A stretch of DNA of 64,000 nt from Bradyrhizobium sp. (GCF_027307225.1 NZ_DAHUXJ010000154.1:1-64000); one strand, 5' to 3'. Shown: positions 7,731 to 16,142, counted from the first letter of the stretch. Program-made: numbers and translations. Notes: generated by a model from the sequence alone, not told the origin.

Positions 7731-8207
7731 ATGCGGCAGAAAACTAGGAAATACCCTCATGGCGTCGGCATCGCTCTCGCACTAGCCATCTTCACCCCCT
7801 GCATGGCGCAGAACTCGAAGCTGAACGCGCCGATTTCACGGCAGCCAACTGTAGGATCAGAAATTGATAGGGGCCAAGATGCTGCGTTCGACTGCGGACT
7901 GCACAACCTCACAAACTTTGCCGAGTTCGTCGCCTGCCTAAACGACATTGTCACCGCCAATCGGCAAAAGAGTACGCTATCCGAGCCGTTCCAATTCGGC
8001 CTTTACGTGCGCGCGTTGCAACACGCCTATGTGCAGCACGTTGCTCTGGAGGGGAACGTGTCGATCTGGCGTGACAGCATGGTCAAGATAATGAAGTCCA
8101 ATAAACTATCATTTAAGGACTTCTGCGACGCGGTTGGCTCGGGCAAGTGTGAACCCGTCAAAATCAACGAACAGACCTTCGGAAGCGCGACCGCTGCGCG
8201 GCATTGA
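7731..8207 (+). CDS. Secreted or periplasmic protein of unknown function
   Basis: A 158-residue protein with an N-terminal signal: basic start (R-Q-K-T-R-K), hydrophobic core about residues 12-22 and a probable cleavage after C-M-A-Q. ATG 7731 is preferred over GTG 7716 because GAGAAG sits 7 nt before it. The mature part has four Cys residues that could form disulphides. Not recognised. It follows the membrane gene at 6877 and precedes the DUF4268 gene by 28 bp. Confidence 0.55.
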   Translation: MRQKTRKYPHGVGIALALAIFTPCMAQNSKLNAPISRQPTVGSEIDRGQDAAFDCGLHNLTNFAEFVACLNDIVTANRQKSTLSEPFQFGLYVRALQHAYVQHVALEGNVSIWRDSMVKIMKSNKLSFKDFCDAVGSGKCEPVKINEQTFGSATAARH

Positions 8208-8235
8208 TAGAACAGGGTAGGGGAAAGCGGCGAAC

Positions 8236-9240
8236 ATGACAGCAGTAACGCCTTTGGCGCGCCTTGAACGTGAGACGCTTCGCAAAGCATGGCCTAACGA
8301 GGCCAGTAACTTCACTCCGTGGCTGGCAGAAAAGGCCAATCTTGATCTACTTGCTGAGAGAATTGGCATCCCACTCCAGCTTGAAGCGGTTGAAAAGGTG
8401 GTCGGGTCCTTCTTTGCGGACATCTTAGCCAAGGAGGCTGATACGGGCCGATGGGTAATTATCGAAAGCCAGATCACGCCTACCGATCACAGCCATCTCG
8501 GGCAGTTATTGACGTATGCGGCTGGATTGGAAGCTAGCACGGTCATTTGGATCGCCGAGAATTTTCGGGAAGAGCACCGCGCAGCAATCGATTTTCTTAA
8601 TCGAGCTACTACCGAGGAGTTCGCTTTCTTCGGTGTGGAGATCGAGCTTTACAAAATTGGCGATAGCCCGCTTGCCCCCGATTTCTCGATTGTCGCGAAA
8701 CCGAATGACTGGGCAAAGAGAACGCTGACGGCAAAGCAGACTACGGCCACCGAAAAAGAATATCAGCGAGAGTGGAAGGACTACTGGCGCGCGTTGATCG
8801 AAGCAGCGAACGGCCGATATTCCGCCCTTGCTGAACGAAGTCCGTACAGAGAAAATTGGCAGGCGTTTGAAACTTTGAAAGGTGGCAACCCTAGCTTCGC
8901 GCTCAATGCAACATTCCCCTGGGATAAAAGTCTTCGACTGGAAATCTATATTCAGGGGTCTTTGGCGAAGGCCGGGTTCGCCGCGCTCCTTGCCCAAAAG
9001 GAGCAGATTGAGAACGCCTTCGGGGCACCGCTTGCATGGGAGGAATTGCCGGAAAGACAGGCTTCTCGGATCGCGTTTTATATGCCCGGCCTAGAGAAGC
9101 GCGGCGATCAGGCAACATGGGGAAAACAGCACGAGTGGTTGCTTACGTGGGGGCCGAAATTGGCAAGCGCTCTGAAGCCTTTTATGAGCAATCTCAAGCT
9201 TGCCGTGCCGGACATTGAGCATGATCGCTCGGCGCTTTGA
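8236..9240 (+). CDS. PD-(D/E)XK-like N-terminal domain fused to DUF4268
   Basis: A 334-residue protein. Residues about 50-165 look like a PD-(D/E)XK nuclease core: F-F-A-D-I-L, then W-V-I-I-E-S-Q in place of the E-x-K strand, and H-L-G-Q-L-L-T-Y-A-A-G-L typical of these proteins. The C-terminal 150 residues match DUF4268 (L-E-I-Y-I then L-L-A-Q-K-E-Q-I-E, W-E-E-L and R-I-A-F-Y-M-P-G). Such proteins are scattered in bacterial genomes, often on islands, and are suspected nucleases. Gln in place of the catalytic Lys is common in this group and may or may not abolish cutting. Substrate and biological role are unknown. Confidence 0.8.
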   Translation: MTAVTPLARLERETLRKAWPNEASNFTPWLAEKANLDLLAERIGIPLQLEAVEKVVGSFFADILAKEADTGRWVIIESQITPTDHSHLGQLLTYAAGLEASTVIWIAENFREEHRAAIDFLNRATTEEFAFFGVEIELYKIGDSPLAPDFSIVAKPNDWAKRTLTAKQTTATEKEYQREWKDYWRALIEAANGRYSALAERSPYRENWQAFETLKGGNPSFALNATFPWDKSLRLEIYIQGSLAKAGFAALLAQKEQIENAFGAPLAWEELPERQASRIAFYMPGLEKRGDQATWGKQHEWLLTWGPKLASALKPFMSNLKLAVPDIEHDRSAL

Positions 9241-9288
9241 TAAGCGGCTGGCGTTCGCCCGGGCAGGATAGGGAGGTCAGCGCTCGGA

Positions 9289-10338
9289 ATGTTGCGACGA
9301 ATTGCGATAGCCGCAAGCCTCTTACTTGCCGTAGCGACCGAAGCAGACGCCATGACTTTCACTAGGCGTGACCTCCAGACGGTGTATGCATCAGGGCCGA
9401 TTGAAGAAAATGACGCAGCGAAATTCGCTGCGTTGCCAAAGTTCGAAACGTTAGAATTAGACAGCCCTGGCGGCCTAGTTGGCGAGGCGCTCGCTATCGC
9501 CGCCCGTATGGATGCGCGCGGCGGTATTCGGACGGTGGTCAGGGCGGGTGCATCGTGTGCTTCTGCGTGCGCGATGGCTCTGTTCGTATCGGGCAAGACA
9601 CGCGTTGTGTACATGGGCGGGCGTCTCGGCATTCATTCTTGCCGTAATCCAGACGGCACACCAGCCCTCGAATGTAACAAGGCCATGGCCGCTAATGCGA
9701 CCGCGCATGGCGTACCATGGGGCGTGATCGAAGGTTTCGGTAAATACACCAAACCCTCTGACATGATGTGGCTTGGTGCCGAAGACTCCGAGTGCTGGGG
9801 ACTCATGAAGTGGAGCGTGGAGGATACCTCAAATAATGGCGTTGACTGCTACAGATGGGCAAGCCGCATTCCCGCTGAGGAGGTAACACCGGCCAGCGCA
9901 AATGAAGCAGACTACATAGCTTGTAGGGCCAACGCGGCCACGTCTCGTACTTATGTTTCAACGGGCCGCGATAGTCAGGGGCGCTCAGCCGCATACCGCA
10001 CGGCTTGCGAACGCATTGCGGCAGATCCGAAGACGCCGAAGTATGCCGCCATCGATATAATCATGTGGCTTACTCTTTCTGACCCCAACATGTCGGCGCA
10101 AAAACCGGGGACGCTGATGGTGACTATTTTGGATCGCGATGACAAGCAAATCGTCAACTGCTGGAAATGCCTCGCCATCGTAGGAATATCGGAAGCCATG
10201 CGTGGATATCCAAGGGAGGCACTAGAGGATTTTCGAAAAGCTGTGAACTTGGTTAGGCGCGAGACTGGCTCAGTTCCTGCTTGGCTTACGGCGAGCGTTG
10301 ATACTGCTGCTGCGGAGGCGGCAAAGCAAGACCGCTAG
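9289..10338 (+). CDS. Periplasmic ClpP/crotonase-fold serine protease-like protein
   Basis: A 349-residue protein with a signal peptide (hydrophobic residues 5-15, probable cleavage after A-D-A). Residues about 50-125 match the periplasmic ClpP-like group (COG3904 type): L-D-S-P-G-G, then G-A-S-C-A-S-A-C-A-M containing the probable Ser nucleophile, then L-G-I-H-S with the probable His. The C-terminal part (about 190-340) is rich in Cys and in short helical repeats and may bind partners. It likely cleaves peptides in the envelope; substrates are unknown. It stands alone on its strand between unrelated island genes. Confidence 0.75.
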   Translation: MLRRIAIAASLLLAVATEADAMTFTRRDLQTVYASGPIEENDAAKFAALPKFETLELDSPGGLVGEALAIAARMDARGGIRTVVRAGASCASACAMALFVSGKTRVVYMGGRLGIHSCRNPDGTPALECNKAMAANATAHGVPWGVIEGFGKYTKPSDMMWLGAEDSECWGLMKWSVEDTSNNGVDCYRWASRIPAEEVTPASANEADYIACRANAATSRTYVSTGRDSQGRSAAYRTACERIAADPKTPKYAAIDIIMWLTLSDPNMSAQKPGTLMVTILDRDDKQIVNCWKCLAIVGISEAMRGYPREALEDFRKAVNLVRRETGSVPAWLTASVDTAAAEAAKQDR

Positions 10339-10358
10339 TTTGTGGCGCTGGCGGCGGC

Positions 10359-10582
10359 GTGTTGGCTTATGTGTCGCCAGTTGTCCGGGCGGAGTTCGTC
10401 AAGGCTCATCGCGAGGGAATCGACCTAGAGGAGATGTTTGATCAGGTCTTCGCGCGCGACCGGAAGATTGCCTCCGCCCAAGCCATACGAGGCAGCCAAT
10501 TTCGGGTTTTTTTCGGCATCCAACGCGAAGAACGCGACGCCTCCGAGCGATGTTTTATCGGGATTGAAGGTGAGATCGATTA
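10359..10582 (+). other. Gap with an uncertain open frame
   Basis: A plus-strand frame beginning at GTG 10359 runs to 10673 but its last 90 bases overlap the convergent gene ending at 10583. The first 70 codons look moderately protein-like (A-E-F-V-K-A-H-R-E-G-I-D-L-E-E-M-F), so a truncated gene is possible. No domain and no ribosome site are visible. Confidence 0.25.
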
Positions 10583-11989
10583 TCAGGGAACATCGGCTAG
10601 ATCGGCGGAACTATCTGCCACTCGCAACGGATACTGCGCTGATGGAGGACCTTGGTCGGCATGGACGCCGTAATCGGTGAATGGCCCCTCATATCCTATT
10701 AGGTAAAACGTTAGCTGCCGGAGCAAAACTTCGGTACGATGTATGAGGTCAAAAAGCTCTTGGTAATCGACTTGATCAGGTTTCTTTAGATCCCTTATTG
10801 TTGGGTGGACGTGTCGCTGACGAAGCCTATTCCAAGCTTTGATATATTCCTTTGTAACGTGCCCTGTTTCGGCGAGCACGTGTAAAGTATCATGCGGGCG
10901 TTTATTTCCCATCGCATCGATCTGTCCGTTTATTCGGTTAGCGAAGTCTTGCAGGTCAGCCTGCTCGGAGAACCATTCACGCATTCGATCTTGAAGGACG
11001 CCGACCCTTTCAGCCTTTTCTTTGTCTCCTTCCACGCTGATTAAACTTGTCAAGGCCTCAACCGCGACGGATACACCGACCGCCCAAGCGTCGAGTGAGC
11101 CTGCTGTCGCTTCGCAAGCGTTGTACAGGTGATATGCAACAGGGTTCCAGTATGTACCTTTTGCACTGGCGATGACGTACTCTAAGTATTTCCCAAACAG
11201 CCGCCATCCGTGCTGATGAAAATCAATAGAGATTGGTGCGATGGGTGGATTGAATTGAGTGCGCGGAGCCTTACGCAATGACGACGCAAGTTCGAGGTGA
11301 AGTTCGCTACCCGCGCTCTCTAGGCGGGCGCGGTAGATTGCTGTCTTTGCTGTTATGTATTGGAGAGCTTCCTGTATTCTGAGATTAAACTGCGCAGGGA
11401 AGGGGCTTTCGGAAGTCACTTCAATGGTGGTGTCGCCCGACCCGTCGCGCTTCCGAACCTCAAACTTCGATCCGCATGCTTCAAATTCGGCAAGGTCCCG
11501 AACCATCCAGCGATTTCCGTGCTTTTCAGTCTCACTCATACGATGAAGTGGAACGACATATTCGTCGAAAAAATGCAGACGCAGGAAATTCAGCCTTTGC
11601 GGCATATCAAGATGTGCGGTTATAGATTGCATCTGAGCGTTGACCAGCACGCTCAAATCCGTCGCGTCCCAATGAGGCGCTAATCGAATGCGCTTCGAGG
11701 TCCAACGCGTGCCGTCGTGCCCAGTTGCATCTAAATCGTAAAACAGGTCATCGCTAATAATCTCGCCCGACTTGGTAGCGAACATGGCTGCAAAATGGCC
11801 GAACGGTTTGGCGTTGTGTTGCGCGACATAAATTTTGCACACAAGCGTGCCATCTGCTGACTGGCGGACATACCCTTGACCTTCGAAGCGTTCGCCGTCT
11901 TTCTTTCGTTGAGCTAGCACCATTCGCTTGCAGTCGAAATCGAGCGCACCCCGGCGGAAAGCGTCAATCGTGTCATCGATGTCCAACAT
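10583..11989 (-). CDS. Large protein with HEPN-like C-terminal region
   Basis: A 468-residue protein. The first 250 residues are beta-rich and unrecognised. From about 255 it becomes helical, with A-W-A-V-G-V-S-V-A-V-E-A-L at 301-313 and Arg388-L-R-Q-R-His393 (R-x4-H) in the order seen in HEPN or Apea-like proteins. This layout, an N-terminal beta domain and a C-terminal HEPN-like bundle, parallels the gene at 5175. Apea-type proteins are abortive-infection effectors, but I cannot show homology. The stop is close to the convergent frame at 10359. Function unknown. Confidence 0.5.
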   Translation of the reverse strand: MLDIDDTIDAFRRGALDFDCKRMVLAQRKKDGERFEGQGYVRQSADGTLVCKIYVAQHNAKPFGHFAAMFATKSGEIISDDLFYDLDATGHDGTRWTSKRIRLAPHWDATDLSVLVNAQMQSITAHLDMPQRLNFLRLHFFDEYVVPLHRMSETEKHGNRWMVRDLAEFEACGSKFEVRKRDGSGDTTIEVTSESPFPAQFNLRIQEALQYITAKTAIYRARLESAGSELHLELASSLRKAPRTQFNPPIAPISIDFHQHGWRLFGKYLEYVIASAKGTYWNPVAYHLYNACEATAGSLDAWAVGVSVAVEALTSLISVEGDKEKAERVGVLQDRMREWFSEQADLQDFANRINGQIDAMGNKRPHDTLHVLAETGHVTKEYIKAWNRLRQRHVHPTIRDLKKPDQVDYQELFDLIHRTEVLLRQLTFYLIGYEGPFTDYGVHADQGPPSAQYPLRVADSSADLADVP

Positions 11990-12114
11990 GCCTCAGACTT
12001 CCAAAAAGGACGCACAGTCCGGTGGGCCTAGCCTAATAAATTGAAGGGCTACTGCGCACTCAGATCATCGGGTGCGCCGATTCAACTCATCGAGCGGACT
12101 TGAGCGGCAATCTT

Positions 12115-13290
12115 CTATCGAATGGCGGAGATGCCGCGGCTTTGGCGTGGACGGCCAGACGTGAATAGCCCGCTGCACCTACTTCGCTCGATACATTTCG
12201 TGCACTCTTCAACGTAACCATTTTTCCAATCCGAGATCGACTGGACAGCATAAGGCCAAATACTGCGTTCGAGGACACACAGTGGGAGGTTGTAAACAGA
12301 GACATTCATGCCAATGGCGGCCAATGTCTGGACCCCCTCACAAAGGCTCTCCCGATAGTCAATCGGATCGATCCAAAGCGATTTTTCGTTAGCGAGCGCG
12401 AAACCAGTGTTTTCCATTCCCATTAAGGCGACGTGATCGACGAAGGGCAGATTTCGGGCAATCCAGCGACTAGTCTCGGCGATAATCGGTGCTGTGTGCG
12501 CATGTAAGACCACCCGCACTTCCACGCGTTGTCCTCGATCCTTAAGTTTCAAAATGCCTAGGATCGTTTCATCGAAGGCACCTTTGGCCTGGACAACGTA
12601 ATCGTGCAGATAGTCTACGGCTGCATATACTGGAATTGCCGCTATCAGGCTTCGATGACCTATAGCCTTCCAAGCGTCTACAATTGTCGAGTTAGCAAAT
12701 GCGCGCCCGTTTGTCAGAACTTGAATGGCGGTATTCGGAAGAAGGTCGCGGCAGTCTGCAATAACCCCGATAAAGTCAGTCCAATCTGAGAGCGGCTCGC
12801 CCCCCGTAAAAGTTAGAGTAGGAGTGCTTTTGGGAATAAGCGGCAAGCTCCGTTTTATCTCACTTAGAATCCAATTGTCGTCTATGTCTTTTGGTGGCTG
12901 GGAGCACATAAGGCAATAGTTGTTGCAGCGCTCGGTTACCAAGAATGAGTTGTGCCGGGAGCTCCTTCTAAACAGTGTCCGGAATTTTTTAGTTGGAATA
13001 TGGATCCCGAGGATATCGCCCGTATCCAAATAATCGAATTTGGCCGGTAGTGAAATTACCCTATTGAACAGGCTGGGCGACACGGGGGTATCAAGTGAGT
13101 CGCCGACCACAAATATTGAGTGGTGCTTTCCCTCAATTGAGCGGATCAAATCAACGGTCGATTTGACGAGCGAAAAATCGGAATCGTCGCAGGGTTCAGT
13201 GTCCGGCGATTTCAAACGAACAACGATCCTCGACGGCTCTCTCGCAAATCCCTCACAACTATCAGCAATCCCAAATAGCGGAAGCGTCAT
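12115..13290 (-). CDS. hxsC: HXS system radical SAM maturase HxsC
   Basis: A 391-residue radical SAM protein. The [4Fe-4S] motif is Cys122-x3-Cys126-x2-Cys129 (R-C-N-N-Y-C-L-M-C), followed by T-F-T-G-G-E-P at 160-166, the SAM-binding strand. A C-terminal cluster (E-C-T-K-C-I-E-R-S-R-C-S-G) may hold an auxiliary iron-sulphur centre. Its place as last gene after hxsB, and the C-S-Q-P-P-K after the cluster, fit HxsC of the His-Xaa-Ser system. ATG 13290 is chosen because it overlaps the hxsB stop as ATGA, giving translational coupling. The expected role is peptide modification of HxsA; the reaction is not known to me. Confidence 0.88.
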   Translation of the reverse strand: MTLPLFGIADSCEGFAREPSRIVVRLKSPDTEPCDDSDFSLVKSTVDLIRSIEGKHHSIFVVGDSLDTPVSPSLFNRVISLPAKFDYLDTGDILGIHIPTKKFRTLFRRSSRHNSFLVTERCNNYCLMCSQPPKDIDDNWILSEIKRSLPLIPKSTPTLTFTGGEPLSDWTDFIGVIADCRDLLPNTAIQVLTNGRAFANSTIVDAWKAIGHRSLIAAIPVYAAVDYLHDYVVQAKGAFDETILGILKLKDRGQRVEVRVVLHAHTAPIIAETSRWIARNLPFVDHVALMGMENTGFALANEKSLWIDPIDYRESLCEGVQTLAAIGMNVSVYNLPLCVLERSIWPYAVQSISDWKNGYVEECTKCIERSRCSGLFTSGRPRQSRGISAIR

Positions 13291-14744
13291 ATCCCTGCCC
13301 ACTGCCGTAGAATTGCTGCGTCCTTCGGAGAGCTTTCCAATATTTCGAGCAGCAGACGCATTGTTCCCTTCTGCCGTTCGCAGAAGTCCGAAAGGGGCTT
13401 GATGCCGAGCATGTCACCTTGAGTGGCGTGGTGATGAACCGGGTTCGCCCCGCAGTGGCTTTCAAACACGCAGTCTGAGCATTCGGGGGCGCATTGGGTC
13501 AGAGAAGCTGAAATTGCCTCGATTAATGTGTCCGACAGAACAAGCGAGCGGTAGTCATGAGTGTCAACATGGCCAAGACGAAATGCGTTGTCGCCGGTCT
13601 CCGCAAGCATGCGTCCCTCGTCAGAGGCATATACACTTCCATCATAATTATAGACCAAAGCGCCTATTCCAATTCCAGCCGGACTGCGCAGATCAACGTA
13701 GCCGATTGGTTTGTCTGTAAGCATCCTGGTCAGGACCAGCGCGGAGTAGAACTCACGGAACGGGGTACCTTTGTGATTGATATCTAGAATGCGTCGAAGA
13801 CCTTGTTCGAAGAAACGAAGCCAGCGCTTCGTATCGTAACGTTGATACTGCTTCGTTTTAATGGCGAAGCCAAACGGCGATAACGGTCGGAGAAAAATGC
13901 CTTCTAAGCCGAGCTTCAAGTATTCATCGATGATTTCATCGACGCGATCCAAGCTGGCTTCGGTTGTCGTCATAAGTGCGCCGACGCGGTCTTTGCCAAG
14001 CGCCTCTTGTGCCCTGCGGATGCCACTAGTCGCCAATTCGTAGCTGTTTCCGCCCGGTCTAGGTCGATTCTTGTTATGTAGGTCTAAGGGGCCATCAAGC
14101 GAAGTCGATAGAAGGACTCCATTCGCTTTGCAGTATTCCAAGATTGAAGTGTTCAGTAGGGCGAGGTTAGTCGCAATTACGAAGTCAACCTGCTTGCCGC
14201 GCGTTGTGGATTTTGTGTTAGCCGCTTGCACAATTTTCTGGATTAAGCCGAAGTTGAGAAGGGGCTCGCCTCCTTGGAATTCAATCTTAATTCGTGATGA
14301 CTTGCTTTCGAACGCAATATCTAGCGCTCGCTGAGCGGTCGTTTCGCTCATGTCAAATCGCGAACGATCTGTACTCTGACGCGAGACTTGGCAATATGGG
14401 CACGAGTGCTCGCAGCGCAACGTCACGACAAACATGTGCAAAGGTGTCATTTCCCGCAAGAATGACATCCGGCTCCGAAGACGGAGAGCGAGAAGCTGCT
14501 GCTGAGCCTTTTGCTGAGTGCCAGTGATCAGGTGAGCGGCGTAAGCCCTTTCGTATAACCCGTCTCCGGGCTTCAGCTTAAGGTCAATGACGTTGTTGAT
14601 TTCATCCTCGGTCAGTCGGATGAAATCGCCCACCATATTGGAAACTAGGAATTGTGCGTTTCCCGTGCGCTCAAAATTGAACGGCAGAAGGGTAAGCTCA
14701 CCGCTTGGCGAGCCGAAAGCTTCTACGTTAGCAAAACGGGCCAT
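13287..14744 (-). CDS. hxsB: HXS system radical SAM/SPASM maturase HxsB
   Basis: A 485-residue radical SAM enzyme. Cys111-x3-Cys115-x2-Cys118 (R-C-E-H-S-C-P-Y-C) binds the reactive cluster and G-G-E-P (158-161) contacts SAM. Near the C-terminus Cys418, 422, 425, 431 and 455 form a SPASM-like set for auxiliary clusters, as in peptide-modifying radical SAM enzymes. The first 95 residues may act as a peptide-recognition region. It lies 18 bp after hxsD and overlaps hxsC. Together with HxsC it should install a modification on HxsA, probably at the H-x-S repeats. That target is inference. Confidence 0.9.
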   Translation of the reverse strand: MARFANVEAFGSPSGELTLLPFNFERTGNAQFLVSNMVGDFIRLTEDEINNVIDLKLKPGDGLYERAYAAHLITGTQQKAQQQLLALRLRSRMSFLREMTPLHMFVVTLRCEHSCPYCQVSRQSTDRSRFDMSETTAQRALDIAFESKSSRIKIEFQGGEPLLNFGLIQKIVQAANTKSTTRGKQVDFVIATNLALLNTSILEYCKANGVLLSTSLDGPLDLHNKNRPRPGGNSYELATSGIRRAQEALGKDRVGALMTTTEASLDRVDEIIDEYLKLGLEGIFLRPLSPFGFAIKTKQYQRYDTKRWLRFFEQGLRRILDINHKGTPFREFYSALVLTRMLTDKPIGYVDLRSPAGIGIGALVYNYDGSVYASDEGRMLAETGDNAFRLGHVDTHDYRSLVLSDTLIEAISASLTQCAPECSDCVFESHCGANPVHHHATQGDMLGIKPLSDFCERQKGTMRLLLEILESSPKDAAILRQWAGI

Positions 14745-14762
14745 GCTGAGCAGTTCTACGCG

Positions 14763-15110
14763 CTAGTTGTTAGCTTGGTCGGCTGCCAACGATCCAAAGG
14801 CGAGCGCCAGTATTACATTCCGGATACCGGACGTTTTCCTCGCCACTTGCGCTCTCAAGTTCTCGTCGGTGACAAAGTCCAGAAAGCGCGCCCTTAGTCT
14901 ATCCGGATCCTCCTCCACACGCCCAGAGGGCCCGTGCTGAATTTCAAGATGACAAACGAATTGGCCGTTTACTTCCTCAATCCGGCACGCCGCGGTTCCG
15001 ATTAGACGATAGGCAGCCGCCTGCAAGGCATCCAAAGTCTGGACGCTCGCATCGAAATCTACGGTAATCGAAGGTCGCGGCTCGTGCTTCTCAGTATCGG
15101 CTTGAGGCAT
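14763..15110 (-). CDS. hxsD: HXS system small protein HxsD
   Basis: A 115-residue protein. It begins F-D-A-S-V-Q-T-L-D-A-L-Q-A-A-A-Y-R, has a short beta-hairpin (F-V-C-H-L-E-I) and ends with R-N-V-I-L-A-L-A-F-G, matching the HxsD family. ATG 15110 lies inside the last codons of hxsA, so the genes overlap by 20 nt and are translationally coupled; an ATG at 15128 is also possible. HxsD has no catalytic motif and may act as a chaperone or recognition element presenting HxsA to the maturases. That role is inferred from size and conserved position. Confidence 0.85.
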   Translation of the reverse strand: MPQADTEKHEPRPSITVDFDASVQTLDALQAAAYRLIGTAACRIEEVNGQFVCHLEIQHGPSGRVEEDPDRLRARFLDFVTDENLRAQVARKTSGIRNVILALAFGSLAADQANN

Positions 15111-15390
15111 GTGATGCGTGAGACGCATGAGAAGCGTGGGAAGTGTGAGACGAATGCTGGGCCACCAACGTTCCGTCTGGCTGCTGAGTCATCACAAAGC
15201 CGAGTAGATCATCGCCCACTCGGTAGTGCGCGTTTGGTTCCAACCGTGGAACGGAGTTCTCTGTACCGACATTTGTAGCGTTCGAATCCGTTGCCGCTGT
15301 TGCGTGCGCTTCGGTGCCGAGCACCTGAGCGCCAGTCAAAGATGCAATCGCAGTTCCAAGTGAAAGAATCTTTTTGGAAGTGACAGACAT
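15091..15390 (-). CDS. hxsA: His-Xaa-Ser repeat protein HxsA (modified precursor)
   Basis: A 99-residue protein. ATG 15390 has GGGGGA 8 nt upstream. Residues 1-27 resemble a signal or leader (K-K-I-L-S-L-G-T-A-I-A-S-L then A-H-A). A middle region (28-78) is unremarkable, and residues 79-96 consist of six consecutive H-x-S triplets (H-S-S, H-T-S, then H-A-S four times) before the final S-R-Y. The Ala and Ser codons differ between copies, so the peptide pattern rather than the DNA repeat is kept. This C-terminal tract is the presumed substrate of the radical SAM enzymes HxsB and HxsC. Product and function are unknown. Confidence 0.9.
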   Translation of the reverse strand: MSVTSKKILSLGTAIASLTGAQVLGTEAHATAATDSNATNVGTENSVPRLEPNAHYRVGDDLLGFVMTQQPDGTLVAQHSSHTSHASHASHASHASSRY

Positions 15391-15510
15391 CAGGCAAATC
15401 CCCCGGCTCACGTGTTGGCGTTATGAAATGAAAAGCACCATTTTGCGATTGGTTGCAAGTATCAGAGGGGACCAACTTTAGATTAAAAACACTTCTTTGG
15501 CAGCCCTAAT

Positions 15511-16074
15511 CTAACTTTTCCGGTCCGCTCCGCCCCGCTTTTGCGCGAGCAACTGGACGACAGCCGCTCTCTGAGAGGGGGGACCGACCGGCCTTTCCTT
15601 GCATAGGACTAGCTCAAATCCCTGGAGTGCCTCTGGAATCTCGCCAAGCTTTGGCAATTCGAGATAGTTTTGGCCTTGGCCCCCAAAGGTCTCGACGTAA
15701 AGCCATCCACCATCTTTTAACGCAGTGCACAAATCCACAATGACCTTCTGCACCGGATAATGGATGCAGAGAATTGCTGAAAATGATGAGTTCCGAAAAG
15801 GCAATCGGCTCGCGACAAGGTCGGCGCAGAGCGTGACAATCCTTCCTGACCCGGTCGATTGCAATGCGCCAGACACTTCGACCGATTTGAGACGTGCAAC
15901 ATCGTTATCGACCGCAATCACGTCGTACCCGCGGGAAGCCAGAGCCAGCGCGTTTCGCCCGAAACCGCACGGGGCGTCCAAAACCGGCTGGTCATAGGAT
16001 GAAGCCACTCGGTCGAGGACTTGCATCAAAAATTTAGACGGAGCGAGCGAAGGTACCGGCCTGCTTGTAGGCAC
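15511..16074 (-). CDS. Class I SAM-dependent methyltransferase
   Basis: A 187-residue Rossmann methyltransferase. Motif I is L-D-A-P-C-G-F-G-R-N-A (32-42), motif II ends in the acidic pair V-D-N-D, and a later strand reads A-I-L-C-I-H-Y. It lies 120 bp upstream of hxsA on the same strand, so it might be transcribed with the HXS genes, although a promoter could fit in the gap. Small methyltransferases of this type act on metabolites, rRNA or peptides. A role in modifying HxsA is speculative. Length is slightly below the usual 200-250 residues. Confidence 0.75.
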   Translation of the reverse strand: MPTSRPVPSLAPSKFLMQVLDRVASSYDQPVLDAPCGFGRNALALASRGYDVIAVDNDVARLKSVEVSGALQSTGSGRIVTLCADLVASRLPFRNSSFSAILCIHYPVQKVIVDLCTALKDGGWLYVETFGGQGQNYLELPKLGEIPEALQGFELVLCKERPVGPPSQRAAVVQLLAQKRGGADRKS

Positions 16075-16103
16075 TGCGCCAATGTCCAGTTATAGGAACG
16101 AAG

Positions 16104-16135
16104 GGGACAACACAGCGCCTGATGCGTGTTGTCCC
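16104..16135. terminator. Hairpin downstream of the repeat-protein gene
   Basis: Ten-bp perfect arms, GGGACAACAC (16104-16113) and GTGTTGTCCC (16126-16135), with a 12-nt loop, begin 8 bp after the end of the gene at 16143 and before the methyltransferase start. No clear T-run follows on either strand, so it may need Rho or only protect the 3' end. Confidence 0.55.
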
Positions 16136-16142
16136 ATTGGTC

